Positions 16,537 through 24,852 of a stretch of DNA of 64,000 bases are shown piece after piece. The notes under the pieces were generated by a model that ran no database searches, had not been told where the DNA came from, and worked only from the letters and a program-made list of their open reading frames with translations. The stretch comes from Nocardioides cavernae (GTDB taxonomy: Bacteria; Actinomycetota; Actinomycetes; Propionibacteriales; Nocardioidaceae): positions 372,001 through 436,000 of the forward strand of contig NZ_JACCBW010000002.1 in the NCBI RefSeq assembly GCF_013410035.1, written 5' to 3'. The position numbers and the translations under genes were made by a program. Each line of letters begins with the position of its first letter. Position 1 is the first letter of the stretch.

Positions 16537-17280
16537 TTGTCGTCCCATGACTCCTTGGCCGTGTTCGCGGCGCTCGCTGCCAAGCTGCAGCAGGAGCCTG
16601 ACGAGGCCATCACGTCACTCGCGATCGTCAGCCGGATGCGCGAGCTCGTCCCCGAGGCCGAGCAGGTCAGCCTCACCGTCAGCACGTCGCGCGGCCACAG
16701 GACCCTCGCGAGCAGCGGTCCGTCGGCGAGTGAGGCCGACGCGCTGCAGTACGCCCTGGGCGAGGGACCGTGCCTCGAGGTCGCGGGCACCGGCGGCTGG
16801 CTGCGCAGCGGTGACGTGGGCGCCGACGGGCGGTACCCCGTCTGGGGGCCGAGGGCCTCGGAGCTCGGGATCGGCTCGGTGCTGGCCGTCGCGGTCACCG
16901 ACCGCGACGACCCCCTGGGCGCGCTGAGCCTCTACAGCAGCAGGACCGGTGCGTTCGCCGACCGCGACGTCGTCGACACCGCGATCGTCTACGCCGTGCA
17001 CGCGACCACCGCGCTGTCCTCGGCCCGCCACGCCAGCACGCTGCAGACGGCGGTCAGCTCGAGGCACGTGATCGGGATGGCGCAGGGCATCGCGATGGAG
17101 CGCTACGGCATCGACCAGCACCAGAGCTTCGAGCTGCTGCGGAGGCTGTCGTCGACCGCCAACGTCAAGCTGCGCGACGTGGCGCAGCAGATCGTGGAGA
17201 CGCGCACGATCCCGCACGACCGGTCGGACGAGTCGGACGCCGGTGCGGAGGAGTGGACCGCGGACCCGGCAGGGGACTAG
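16537..17280 (+). CDS. GAF/ANTAR regulator
   Basis: 247 residues: a GAF sensor domain over about residues 20-165, with LGEGPCLEVAGTG typical of GAF/ANTAR proteins, then an ANTAR RNA-binding domain from about 175 (SRHVIGMAQGIAMERYG...FELLRRLS). ANTAR proteins act as antiterminators. The start is a TTG at 16537 supported by AAGGA 6 nt upstream. It converges with the ANTAR gene at 17277 and the two stops overlap by 4 nt. The ligand is unknown. Confidence 0.85.
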   Translation: MSSHDSLAVFAALAAKLQQEPDEAITSLAIVSRMRELVPEAEQVSLTVSTSRGHRTLASSGPSASEADALQYALGEGPCLEVAGTGGWLRSGDVGADGRYPVWGPRASELGIGSVLAVAVTDRDDPLGALSLYSSRTGAFADRDVVDTAIVYAVHATTALSSARHASTLQTAVSSRHVIGMAQGIAMERYGIDQHQSFELLRRLSSTANVKLRDVAQQIVETRTIPHDRSDESDAGAEEWTADPAGD

Positions 17281-17987
17281 GCCGGCAGGCCGCCCGTCTC
17301 GAGGACGTGCTCGGAGACGAGCCCGATCTTGGTGCGGCGGCTGCGGGCCGCGGTCCGCAGGGCGTTGAACGCCGCGACGGCGTCCACCGACTGCTTGGCC
17401 ATGAGGTAGCCGACCGCCCGCTCGATCACGACGCGGTAGTCGAGGGCGTACTGCAGCTGCTTGGCGAGCTCGCCGGCGGTGTGGGCCTGGAGGGCGGCGC
17501 CGAGCGTCGTCGCGACCACCTCGGCGTAGCGACCGAGAGCCGCGACCTCGCTCTCGTCCCAGTCGTGCTGCCCCTCCTTGTAGACGTCGAGCGTGCCGAC
17601 CGGAACGCCGCCGAGCACGACGGGTGTCCCGAGGACCGCGCGGACGGGGAGGTGCGCCATCGCCGCCGCGAGGACCGGCCACCGCTCGGTCTCGGCGGTG
17701 ACGTCGCTCGTGGTGACCACCCGCGCCTTCACGAAGGCCTCGGTGCACGGGCCCTCGCCGGCCTCGGCCTCGGTCCGCTCGAGCAACCGGCCCGGCCCGT
17801 CGCTGGCCGCGGCGTAGACGAGCATGTCCTGCTCGTCGGCGAGCAGCACGCCGGCCCCGTCGACGTCGAAGAGGTCGACGCACGCCTGCACGACCAGCTC
17901 GAGCGCCGTGGTGATGCTCCCGTCGTCGGCCCCGGGGTGGGAGAGCCTGCGCAGGCTGTCGGCGAGGGCCGCGTCGTCGATGCTCAC
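17277..17987 (-). CDS. GAF/ANTAR regulator
   Basis: 236 residues: GAF domain about residues 15-160 (GEGPCTEAFVKARVV is the family signature) and ANTAR domain from about 175 (YRVVIERAVGYLMAKQ). GTG at 17987 overlaps the stop of the upstream ANTAR gene (GTGA), so a sensor-ANTAR protein and a bare ANTAR protein are made from one transcript. Role: ligand-responsive antitermination by family knowledge; targets unknown. Confidence 0.83.
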   Translation of the reverse strand: MSIDDAALADSLRRLSHPGADDGSITTALELVVQACVDLFDVDGAGVLLADEQDMLVYAAASDGPGRLLERTEAEAGEGPCTEAFVKARVVTTSDVTAETERWPVLAAAMAHLPVRAVLGTPVVLGGVPVGTLDVYKEGQHDWDESEVAALGRYAEVVATTLGAALQAHTAGELAKQLQYALDYRVVIERAVGYLMAKQSVDAVAAFNALRTAARSRRTKIGLVSEHVLETGGLPA

Positions 17988-18331
17988 GACACGGGATCCT
18001 CTCGCGTCCCCGGCGCCGAGGGCCAGCCCGACGCGGGGAGCTGCGCCTCGAACCTGGCCAGCTCGGCGAGGTCGTCGGGGTCGGCGGTGCCGTCGTGGGT
18101 CACGACGAGCACCCGCGCGACCGTACGGATCTTGGTGTTGCTGTCCTGCGAGATGCGCAGCATGGTGCGCCACGCCTGGGCGGTGCTGAGGCCGAAGCGT
18201 GCGGACAGCAGCCCGACGGCCATGCCGATGTCGCGCTGCGACTGCATGGCCTCACGGAGCTGCGCGACCTCGTCGCGGAGGTCCTCGGGGCGGGGCCGCG
18301 GCCCACCCGGAGACAGGGGTGTCCCAGACAT
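17984..18331 (-). CDS. Stand-alone ANTAR-domain protein
   Basis: 115 residues. A predicted coiled-coil lead-in (LRDEVAQLREAMQSQ) runs into the ANTAR helices (RDIGMAVGLLSARFGL...RTMLRISQDS). No GAF or receiver domain is present, so sensing would come from a partner. The ATG at 18331 has AAAGGTG upstream; a longer start at 18346 is possible. It is the first gene of a two-gene unit with 17277-17987 and divergent from the AraC-type gene. Confidence 0.78.
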   Translation of the reverse strand: MSGTPLSPGGPRPRPEDLRDEVAQLREAMQSQRDIGMAVGLLSARFGLSTAQAWRTMLRISQDSNTKIRTVARVLVVTHDGTADPDDLAELARFEAQLPASGWPSAPGTREDPVS

Positions 18332-18505
18332 CGTCACCTTTCGCATGACGCAGTCCGCGGACACAGGGCGGAACGGTTCGAGTTGCCGGGTCAGCGTACT
18401 GGGACGGACCGACAACCCTCCTCAGGGGTGGGATGCGCGCGTGTGGGCTACAGTCGAGATGACTCAAGCCACCGGGTCGTCGCCCTCCTCACCCAGGAGG
18501 TTGCT

Positions 18506-19480
18506 GTGCCCCAGCCACGTGCGCGGCGCGGTTCGTCCGATCCCTTCGACTTCGAGGGCGTCGGTGACGAGGCGCGCCACTGGTTGGACACCGCCTACGG
18601 CGCCAACCTCGGCCTGGGCGGGTCCATGGGGACCGTCCGGCACCGCCGGCTCGACAAGGGCGGAGCGGCGTTCGACCACCTCCGCATCGACTCGCCCATC
18701 ACCTTCTCCGCCGAGCCCATGCCCGCCATCGTCGTCGTCGACGTGATCGGCGGGGAGATCGAGTACAGCCGGGACCGCCGCACGGACCAGGGCCGGGCCG
18801 GTGACACGGTCCTCGCCTCGGGCTGGGGGCAGGCGTTCACCGGCGGCGGCAACGGCTACGAGGTGCGCAACACCAGCATCTCGGTGGACGTCCTGGCCGA
18901 GTCGATCCGCGAGATCGACCCCGACATGTCGGAGTCCGACCTGGTCTTCCGCAGCTACGTGCCCGTCTCGCCCGCCGCTGGAGCCCGTTGGCGGGCGACG
19001 GTCGACGAGCTGGCGGCGAGCTTCCCCGACATCGGCACGATCGCGCACGGCGAGGCCTCGCGGCTGCTGGGGCACACCCTGCTGCGGACCTTCGCCAACA
19101 ACGTGGTGGGGGACGCCGCGGGACCGCGTGACCACCGCGACCGGAACGACGCCAGCCAGTCCACGCTCCGGCGCGCGCAGGCCGTCATCGAGGAGCGCTG
19201 CCACGACGACCTGTCGCTGGCCGACCTCGCGCAGGCGTGCGGCGTCTCGCCGCGGGCGCTGCAGTACGCCTTCCGCCACCACCTCGACTGCACCCCCCTC
19301 GCCTACCTCAAGCAGGTACGCCTCGACCTCGCCCACCAGGCGCTGAGCGACGGGTCGGGCACCAGCGTGAGCGACGTCGCAGCACGGCTCGGCTTCTTCA
19401 ACCCCGGGCGCTTCGCGGCGGACTACCGGCACGTTTTTCAGGAGAACCCGGGACAGACGTTGACCCGCTCCACCTCCTGA
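18506..19480 (+). CDS. AraC-family transcriptional regulator
   Basis: 324 residues. The C-terminal about 100 form the double helix-turn-helix of AraC activators (LSLADLAQACGVSPRALQYAF and VSDVAARLGFFNPGRFAADY). The N-terminal about 200 are a beta-rich ligand domain like that of AraC-binding-like proteins. The GTG at 18506 follows a perfect AGGAGG by 5 nt, which decides the start. The target is unknown; the nearest genes are regulators, so it may belong to the same stress or signalling block. Confidence 0.87.
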   Translation: MPQPRARRGSSDPFDFEGVGDEARHWLDTAYGANLGLGGSMGTVRHRRLDKGGAAFDHLRIDSPITFSAEPMPAIVVVDVIGGEIEYSRDRRTDQGRAGDTVLASGWGQAFTGGGNGYEVRNTSISVDVLAESIREIDPDMSESDLVFRSYVPVSPAAGARWRATVDELAASFPDIGTIAHGEASRLLGHTLLRTFANNVVGDAAGPRDHRDRNDASQSTLRRAQAVIEERCHDDLSLADLAQACGVSPRALQYAFRHHLDCTPLAYLKQVRLDLAHQALSDGSGTSVSDVAARLGFFNPGRFAADYRHVFQENPGQTLTRSTS

Positions 19481-19597
19481 CGGGTGGGCCGCGGTTCGTT
19501 CTGCGGCTGTCGCACTGGTCTGGACCGTGCGATGGTGGAGGTACATGTTGCTGGAGACCACGGCACGCATGCACCCCGTACCAGAGGAAGCGAGCAC

Positions 19598-20419
19598 GTG
19601 GTCACCATGTCGATCGCCCCTGTCATTCCTGTCCTGTCCTCGTCCGCCCCGTCCCTCGAGGGCGACGCGCGGGCCCGTCGTACGGACGACATCGTCCACG
19701 ACATGCGCGACGCCCGTGGCGGACGCGACGCGGACGACCTCGTCCGCCAGCTCATCGAGACCAACGCCGGGGTCGCCCGGTCCATGGCCGGTCGCTACCG
19801 CAACCGCGGCGTCGACCTCGACGACCTCGAGCAGGTGGCCCTGCTCGGCCTGACCAAGGCCGCTCAGCGCTTCGACCCCGACGCCGGCCACGACTTCCTG
19901 TCGTTCGCCGTGCCGACGGTGCGCGGAGAGCTCCGTCGCCACTTCCGCGACCGCGGCTGGATGGTGCGCCCGCCCCGCAGGGTCCAGGACCTGCAGGCGC
20001 GCATCGCCCAGGCCGAGGAGGCGCTGGAGCGCCGGCTGGGCCGTTCCGCGCGACCCAGCGAGGTGGCCGAGCAGCTCGGCGTGGAGGTCGCCGACGTGGT
20101 CGAGGCCCTCGCCGCAGACGGGTGCTTCACCCCGACCTCGCTCGACGCGACCGTCGCCGACGGCACCTCTGCGCTGGGTGACCTGCTGGGCACGGAGGAC
20201 CGCTCCTTCGACCAGGCCGAGGCGCGGGTCGCACTCGCACCGGTCGTCCGGGCCCTGTCGCGGCGGGACCGGCGCATCGTCGGGCTCCGCTTCTACGACG
20301 AGCAGACGCAGCAGGAGATCGCCGACGTGGTGGGCCTGACCCAGGCCCAGGTCTCGCGGGTCCTGACCCGGGTCCTCGCAGAGATGCGCACCGGACTCGG
20401 CACGCCGCCGGCCGCCTGA
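19598..20419 (+). CDS. SigB/SigF-like RNA polymerase sigma factor
   Basis: About 273 residues. Region 2 (DDLEQVALLGLTKAAQRFDP...FLSFAVPTVRGELRRHFRDR) and region 4 (EIADVVGLTQAQVSRVLTRV) are those of the SigB/SigF/SigG group, used for stress or developmental regulons. The GTG at 19598 has AGAGGAAG upstream; the ATG at 19607 is an alternative. No anti-sigma factor gene is adjacent, which is unusual for the group. ANTAR and AraC regulators sit next to it. Confidence 0.88.
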   Translation: MVTMSIAPVIPVLSSSAPSLEGDARARRTDDIVHDMRDARGGRDADDLVRQLIETNAGVARSMAGRYRNRGVDLDDLEQVALLGLTKAAQRFDPDAGHDFLSFAVPTVRGELRRHFRDRGWMVRPPRRVQDLQARIAQAEEALERRLGRSARPSEVAEQLGVEVADVVEALAADGCFTPTSLDATVADGTSALGDLLGTEDRSFDQAEARVALAPVVRALSRRDRRIVGLRFYDEQTQQEIADVVGLTQAQVSRVLTRVLAEMRTGLGTPPAA

Positions 20420-20431
20420 GCCCGCAGGACC

Positions 20432-21832
20432 TCAGGAGTCGAAGCCGAGCCCGGCCCGGTCGAGCGCCCGGAGGAAGCCGTTGCGCCGTCCCTCGCGGTG
20501 GTCGGCGCGGTCGAGCGACCAGCGGGTGAGGTTGATCCCGACCGTTGCGAGCGGCTCGGGCGGGAACGGCAGCGGACGCTCGTGGACCATCCGGAGCCGG
20601 GTCCTCGGGGTGGGCGTACCGGCGAGCAGGTCGAGCACCACCTCGCCGGCGAACCGGGTCGCCCCGACCCCGAGCCCCGTGAAGCCGGCCGCGTGGGCGA
20701 CCCGGCCGCCGTGCGTCGTGCCGTAGAAGGCGGCGAACCGGGTGGAGGTGTCGATGGCGCCTGCCCAGCGGTGGCTGAACCGGATGCCCTCGAGCTGCGG
20801 GAACGTCGCGAGGAAGTGCGAGGCGAGCCGGGCGTGGACCTCGGGATCGTCCTCGTGGCGCACGTGCATGCGACCGCCTGCGGGGTAGACGGCGTCGTAC
20901 CCGCCCCACAGGATCCGGTCGTCGGCCGTGCGCCGCGAGTAGTGGAACTGGTTGGCGAGGTCGCCGAGCCCCTGGCGTCCGACCCACCCGACGGACGCCA
21001 GCTGGTCAGCCGAGAGCGGCTCGGTCATCAGCACGTGGTCGTAGACCGGCACGGTCATCAGCCGGTGGCGCCGGACCAGCGAGGGGAACACGCTCGTCGC
21101 CAGCACGACCTGTGCGGACGTGACGCGGGCCCGGTCGGTCGCGACCTCGACGCCGGACCCGCTGCGGCGCAGCCCCACCACCCGGGAGTGCTCGTGGACC
21201 TCGACCCCGAGCCCGGCCGCCGCGCGGGCGAGGCCCAGGGCGAGCCGGGCGGGGTGGACGAGCGCGGTGTGGTCGCTGAGCGATCCGCCGAGGAAGAGCG
21301 GGCTGTCGACCAACGCGCGGGTCTCCGCGGCGTCGAGGACGGTGCCCTCCAGCCAGGCGAGCTGGTGCTCCTCCACCGCGACGGCCAGCTGGCCGGTGCG
21401 CTCCCACTGGCAGTCGAGGCCGAGGTCGCGCACGTCGGCCTCGAAGGCGTCGAGATTCTCCTCGCCCAGCGCCTCGAGCAGGTCGTACTCCTCGGGCCAG
21501 CGCGAGCGCCCGTTGTCCTCGCCGTGGGTCAGCGACGCCTCGCAGAAGCCGCCGTTGCGTCCGGACGCTGCCCAGCCGACGGTCTGCGCCTCGAGCAGCA
21601 CCACCCGGCGACCGGGGTCGCGGCGCTTGGCGTGGACGGCCGTCCACAGCCCCAGGTAGCCGCCGCCCACGATCGTGAGGTCGGCGCGGGTGGAGGCCGT
21701 CAGGGGCGCGTACGCCGTGGTGGCTCCGACGTCGTCGAGCCAGAAGACGCGCTGCTCGCTGCCCGCCAGCGACTCCTGGACGAGCCGCGGGTCGGGCGCG
21801 TGCCGCTCGTACGCCGTCCGGTGAGTCGTCAC
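20432..21832 (-). CDS. DAO-family FAD oxidase (gamma-glutamylputrescine-oxidase-like)
   Basis: 466 residues. The FAD-binding motif IVGGGYLGLWTA lies near residue 53, followed by VVLLEAQTVGWAASGRNGG, typical of PuuB-like and DadA-like amine oxidases. The C-terminal AAGFTGLGVGATR completes flavin binding. It should oxidise an amine or amino acid to imine plus H2O2. GTG start at 21832. It lies 7 nt after an aminotransferase gene and in a cluster with two aldehyde dehydrogenases, so a role in polyamine or omega-amino-acid breakdown is likely; the exact substrate is open. Confidence 0.82.
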   Translation of the reverse strand: MTTHRTAYERHAPDPRLVQESLAGSEQRVFWLDDVGATTAYAPLTASTRADLTIVGGGYLGLWTAVHAKRRDPGRRVVLLEAQTVGWAASGRNGGFCEASLTHGEDNGRSRWPEEYDLLEALGEENLDAFEADVRDLGLDCQWERTGQLAVAVEEHQLAWLEGTVLDAAETRALVDSPLFLGGSLSDHTALVHPARLALGLARAAAGLGVEVHEHSRVVGLRRSGSGVEVATDRARVTSAQVVLATSVFPSLVRRHRLMTVPVYDHVLMTEPLSADQLASVGWVGRQGLGDLANQFHYSRRTADDRILWGGYDAVYPAGGRMHVRHEDDPEVHARLASHFLATFPQLEGIRFSHRWAGAIDTSTRFAAFYGTTHGGRVAHAAGFTGLGVGATRFAGEVVLDLLAGTPTPRTRLRMVHERPLPFPPEPLATVGINLTRWSLDRADHREGRRNGFLRALDRAGLGFDS

Positions 21833-21839
21833 GACGCCG

Positions 21840-23222
21840 TCAGCCGGCCGCCGCGGTCAGCGCGTCGTCGAGGATCGCCAGGCCCTCGCGCGCCTCGTCG
21901 TCCGTGGTGGTCAGGGGTGGCACCACGTGGATCCGGTTGAAGTTGCTGAACGGCAGCATCCCGCGCTCCTGGCAGCCCTTCACGACCGCCGCCATCTCCG
22001 GGCTCGACCCGCCGTAGGGCGCGAGCGGCTCGCGGGTGGACCGGTCGCTGACGAGCTCGACGGCCCAGAAGGCACCGGTGCCGCGCACCTCGCCGATCCA
22101 GTCGTGCTTCTCGGCGAGGGCCTGCATGCCGGGACCGATGACCTCGGCGCCGAGCCGGTCGGACCGCCCGACCAGGTCGTCGTCCTCCATCGTCCGGATC
22201 GTCGCCACCGCGGCGGCGCAGGCGAGCGGGTGCCCGGAGTACGTCAGCCCGCCGGGGTAGGCGCGGTGCGCGAAGGTGGCGTGGATCGCGTCGCTGATGG
22301 CGACGCCGCCAAGCGGCACGTAACCGCTGTTGACGCCCTTGGCGAAGGTCAGCAGGTCAGGCACGCAGGGCTCGTCGAGGACGTCGCCGTGCTCGATCGC
22401 GAACCACCGCCCCGACCGGCCGAACCCGGACATGACCTCGTCGGCGATCATCACGATGCCGTGGCGGTCGCAGATCTCGCGGACGCCGGCGAGGTAGCCC
22501 GGCGGCGGGACCATGATCCCGGCCGTGCCGGGGATCGCCTCGAGGACGATCGCCGCGATGGTGCCGGGGCCCTCGAGGGCGACGACCTGCTCGAGGTGCT
22601 CGAGGGCGCGCTGGCACTCCTCGGCCTCGGTCGTGGCGTGGAAGGCGCTGCGGTAGAGGAACGGACCGAAGAAGTGGACCGTGCCGGTCGAGGCGTGGTC
22701 GCTGGCCCACCGGCGGGGGTCGCCGGTCATGTTCACCGCGAGGTGCGTGCCGCCGTGGTAGCTGCGGTAGGTCGTCAGCACCTTGTGGCGCCCGGTGTGC
22801 AGGCGCGCCATCCGCACGGCGTGCTCGTTGGCGTCGGCGCCACCGTTGGTGAAGAAGACGTGGTCGAGGTCGCCGGGGGTGTGCTCGGCGATGAGCCTGG
22901 CGGCCTCGGAGCGGGTGCCGTTCGCGAAGGCGGGAGCGACGGTGCACAGCGTCGCGGCCTGCTCCTGGATCGCGGCGACGATCCGCGGGTGCTGGTGCCC
23001 GAGGTTGGTGAAGACCAGCTGGGAGGTGAAGTCGAGGTAGCGCCTGCCCGCACCGTCCCAGACGTGGCTGCCCTCGGCGCGGCTGATCACCATGGGGCTG
23101 ATCTCGGCCTGCGCGGACCAGGAGTGGAAGACGTGGGCGCGGTCGAGCTCGTACGCCCGGGCGGCGTCGTGGGTGGTCGCGAGGTCGGAGGTCATCGCGT
23201 CGGAGGCCATCACGTCAGTCAT
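21840..23222 (-). CDS. Class III PLP-dependent aminotransferase
   Basis: 460 residues. PLP-binding Lys lies in LLTFAKGVNSGYVPLGG, and the Asp that contacts the pyridine nitrogen is in MIADEVMSGFGR. TNGGADANEHAVRMAR marks the cofactor phosphate region. The family transfers amino groups from omega-amino compounds such as putrescine, beta-alanine, GABA or taurine. ATG at 23222 overlaps the upstream mmsA-type stop by 8 nt. Product aldehydes would feed the neighbouring dehydrogenases. The substrate cannot be fixed from sequence. Confidence 0.87.
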   Translation of the reverse strand: MTDVMASDAMTSDLATTHDAARAYELDRAHVFHSWSAQAEISPMVISRAEGSHVWDGAGRRYLDFTSQLVFTNLGHQHPRIVAAIQEQAATLCTVAPAFANGTRSEAARLIAEHTPGDLDHVFFTNGGADANEHAVRMARLHTGRHKVLTTYRSYHGGTHLAVNMTGDPRRWASDHASTGTVHFFGPFLYRSAFHATTEAEECQRALEHLEQVVALEGPGTIAAIVLEAIPGTAGIMVPPPGYLAGVREICDRHGIVMIADEVMSGFGRSGRWFAIEHGDVLDEPCVPDLLTFAKGVNSGYVPLGGVAISDAIHATFAHRAYPGGLTYSGHPLACAAAVATIRTMEDDDLVGRSDRLGAEVIGPGMQALAEKHDWIGEVRGTGAFWAVELVSDRSTREPLAPYGGSSPEMAAVVKGCQERGMLPFSNFNRIHVVPPLTTTDDEAREGLAILDDALTAAAG

Positions 23223-24759
23223 TGCGCGGGAACCCCAGCTCGAGGCCGCCCTCGGGGCGGTTGGCCGGGTCGATCCACCGGGTGGTGACGACCTTGCCGC
23301 GGGTGAAGAAGTGGACGCCCTCGGTGCCGTGGGCGTGGGTGTCGCCGAAGAGCGAGCGCTTCCAGCCGCCGAAGGAGTAGTAGGCCACCGGGACCGGGAC
23401 CGGCACGTTGACGCCGATCATGCCGACCTCGACGTCGGCCTCGAAGCGACGTGCGGCCCCGCCGTCGTTGGTGAAGACCGCGGTGCCGTTGCCGTACTGG
23501 TTGGCGTTGACGAGCGCGACCGCCTCCTCGTAGGTCCTCACCCGCACGACCGACAGGACGGGGCCGAAGATCTCCTCGGTGTAGATGTCCATGTCGGGCG
23601 TGACGTCGTCGAAGAGCGTGGGGCCGAGCCAGAAGCCCTCCTCACCGCCGCGGGCCGCGACGTCGCGGCCGTCGACCACGAGCTTGGCGCCGGCGGCCTC
23701 CCCGGAGTCGATGAACGAGCTGACCTTGTCGCGATGGGCCTTCGTGACCAGGGGCCCCATGTCGGCCTCCTTGCCCGACGCGTCCTGGTCCGTCGCGGCG
23801 CGGCCGCCGTCGCCGATGAGCAGGGTCCGGGTGCGGTCGGCGATGCGGGCGACCAGCTCGTCGCCGACGGGGTCGACGGCGACGAGCACGCTGATCGCCA
23901 TGCACCGCTCGCCCGCGCTGCCGTACCCCGCGTTGACGGCCGCGTCGGCCGCCAGGTCGAGGTCGGCGTCGGGCAGCGCCACCATGTGGTTCTTGGCGCC
24001 GCCGAGCGCCTGGACGCGCTTGCCGTGCCGACTGGCGGTCTCGTAGACGTACTCCGCGATGGGAGTGGAGCCGACGAAGCTGATCGCCTGGACGTCGGGG
24101 CTGGTGAGGAGCGCGTCGACCGCGACCTTGTCCCCGTGCAGGACGTTGAAGACGCCGTCGGGCAGGCCCGCCTCCTGCCACAGCGCGGCCAGCCAGTTGG
24201 CGGCGCTCGGGTCCTTCTCGCTCGGCTTGAGGACGACGGCGTTGCCCGCGGCGATCGCGACGGGGAAGAACCACATCGGGACCATCGCCGGGAAGTTGAA
24301 CGGGCTGATGATCCCGACGACGCCCAGCGGCACCCGCTTGGAGTGCACGTCGATGCCGGTCGAGGCCTCCTCGCTGTGCCCGCCCTTGAGCAGGTGCGAC
24401 ATGCCGCAGGCGAACTCGACGACCTCGAGGCCCCTGGCGATCTCGCCCATGGCGTCGGAGTGCACCTTGCCGTGCTCGGAGGTGATGATCGCGGCGAGCT
24501 CGTCCTTGCGCGCGTTGAGCAGCTCGCGGAAGGAGAAGAGGACCTGGGTACGCCGGGCGAGCGAGGTGGTGCCCCAGCCGCGGGCGGCGCGGGACGCGGA
24601 GGCGATCACGGCGGCCGCGTCGGCCTCGCTGGCGAGTGCGACCCGCCCGGTCACCTGTCCCGTGGCGGGGTTGGTCACGTCGGCCCAGCCCGTCGGGGAG
24701 CCGGTGAGGAGGGCGCCGTCGGCCCAGTGCACGATGTCGCGCTCGTCGGGGGTCGTCAT
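23215..24759 (-). CDS. mmsA: CoA-acylating methylmalonate/malonate-semialdehyde dehydrogenase
   Basis: 514 residues. The PFNFPAMVPMWFFP segment and catalytic Cys in GERCMAIS are signatures of MmsA, which converts malonate or methylmalonate semialdehyde to acetyl- or propionyl-CoA with NAD+. GGWKRSLFGD closes the ALDH fold. The ATG at 24759 has GGAGG upstream. An open frame extends far upstream through the pucR region, but it is antisense to that gene. With the aminotransferase it suggests beta-alanine-type catabolism. It is divergent from the PucR regulator and shares its operator region. Confidence 0.87.
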   Translation of the reverse strand: MTTPDERDIVHWADGALLTGSPTGWADVTNPATGQVTGRVALASEADAAAVIASASRAARGWGTTSLARRTQVLFSFRELLNARKDELAAIITSEHGKVHSDAMGEIARGLEVVEFACGMSHLLKGGHSEEASTGIDVHSKRVPLGVVGIISPFNFPAMVPMWFFPVAIAAGNAVVLKPSEKDPSAANWLAALWQEAGLPDGVFNVLHGDKVAVDALLTSPDVQAISFVGSTPIAEYVYETASRHGKRVQALGGAKNHMVALPDADLDLAADAAVNAGYGSAGERCMAISVLVAVDPVGDELVARIADRTRTLLIGDGGRAATDQDASGKEADMGPLVTKAHRDKVSSFIDSGEAAGAKLVVDGRDVAARGGEEGFWLGPTLFDDVTPDMDIYTEEIFGPVLSVVRVRTYEEAVALVNANQYGNGTAVFTNDGGAARRFEADVEVGMIGVNVPVPVPVAYYSFGGWKRSLFGDTHAHGTEGVHFFTRGKVVTTRWIDPANRPEGGLELGFPRND

Positions 24760-24795
24760 GCGCCCATCCTCCGCGCTCGCCCTCGCCGACGCAGG

Positions 24796-24852
24796 TGTCG
24801 GATCGTAGGCTTTGCCCCGCCGGATCCGACAAAGCGTCGCTAGGCTGCGGAC
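24796..24852. promoter_or_regulatory. Divergent mmsA-pucR operator region with nested inverted repeats
   Basis: TGTCGGATC (24796-24804) pairs with GATCCGACA (24823-24831), and GCTTTG (24809-24814) pairs with CAAAGC (24830-24835). TAGGCT (24841-24846) is a -10 only 6 nt before the GTG at 24853, giving a leaderless pucR transcript. The repeats lie where a regulator would block both promoters. Confidence 0.55.
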
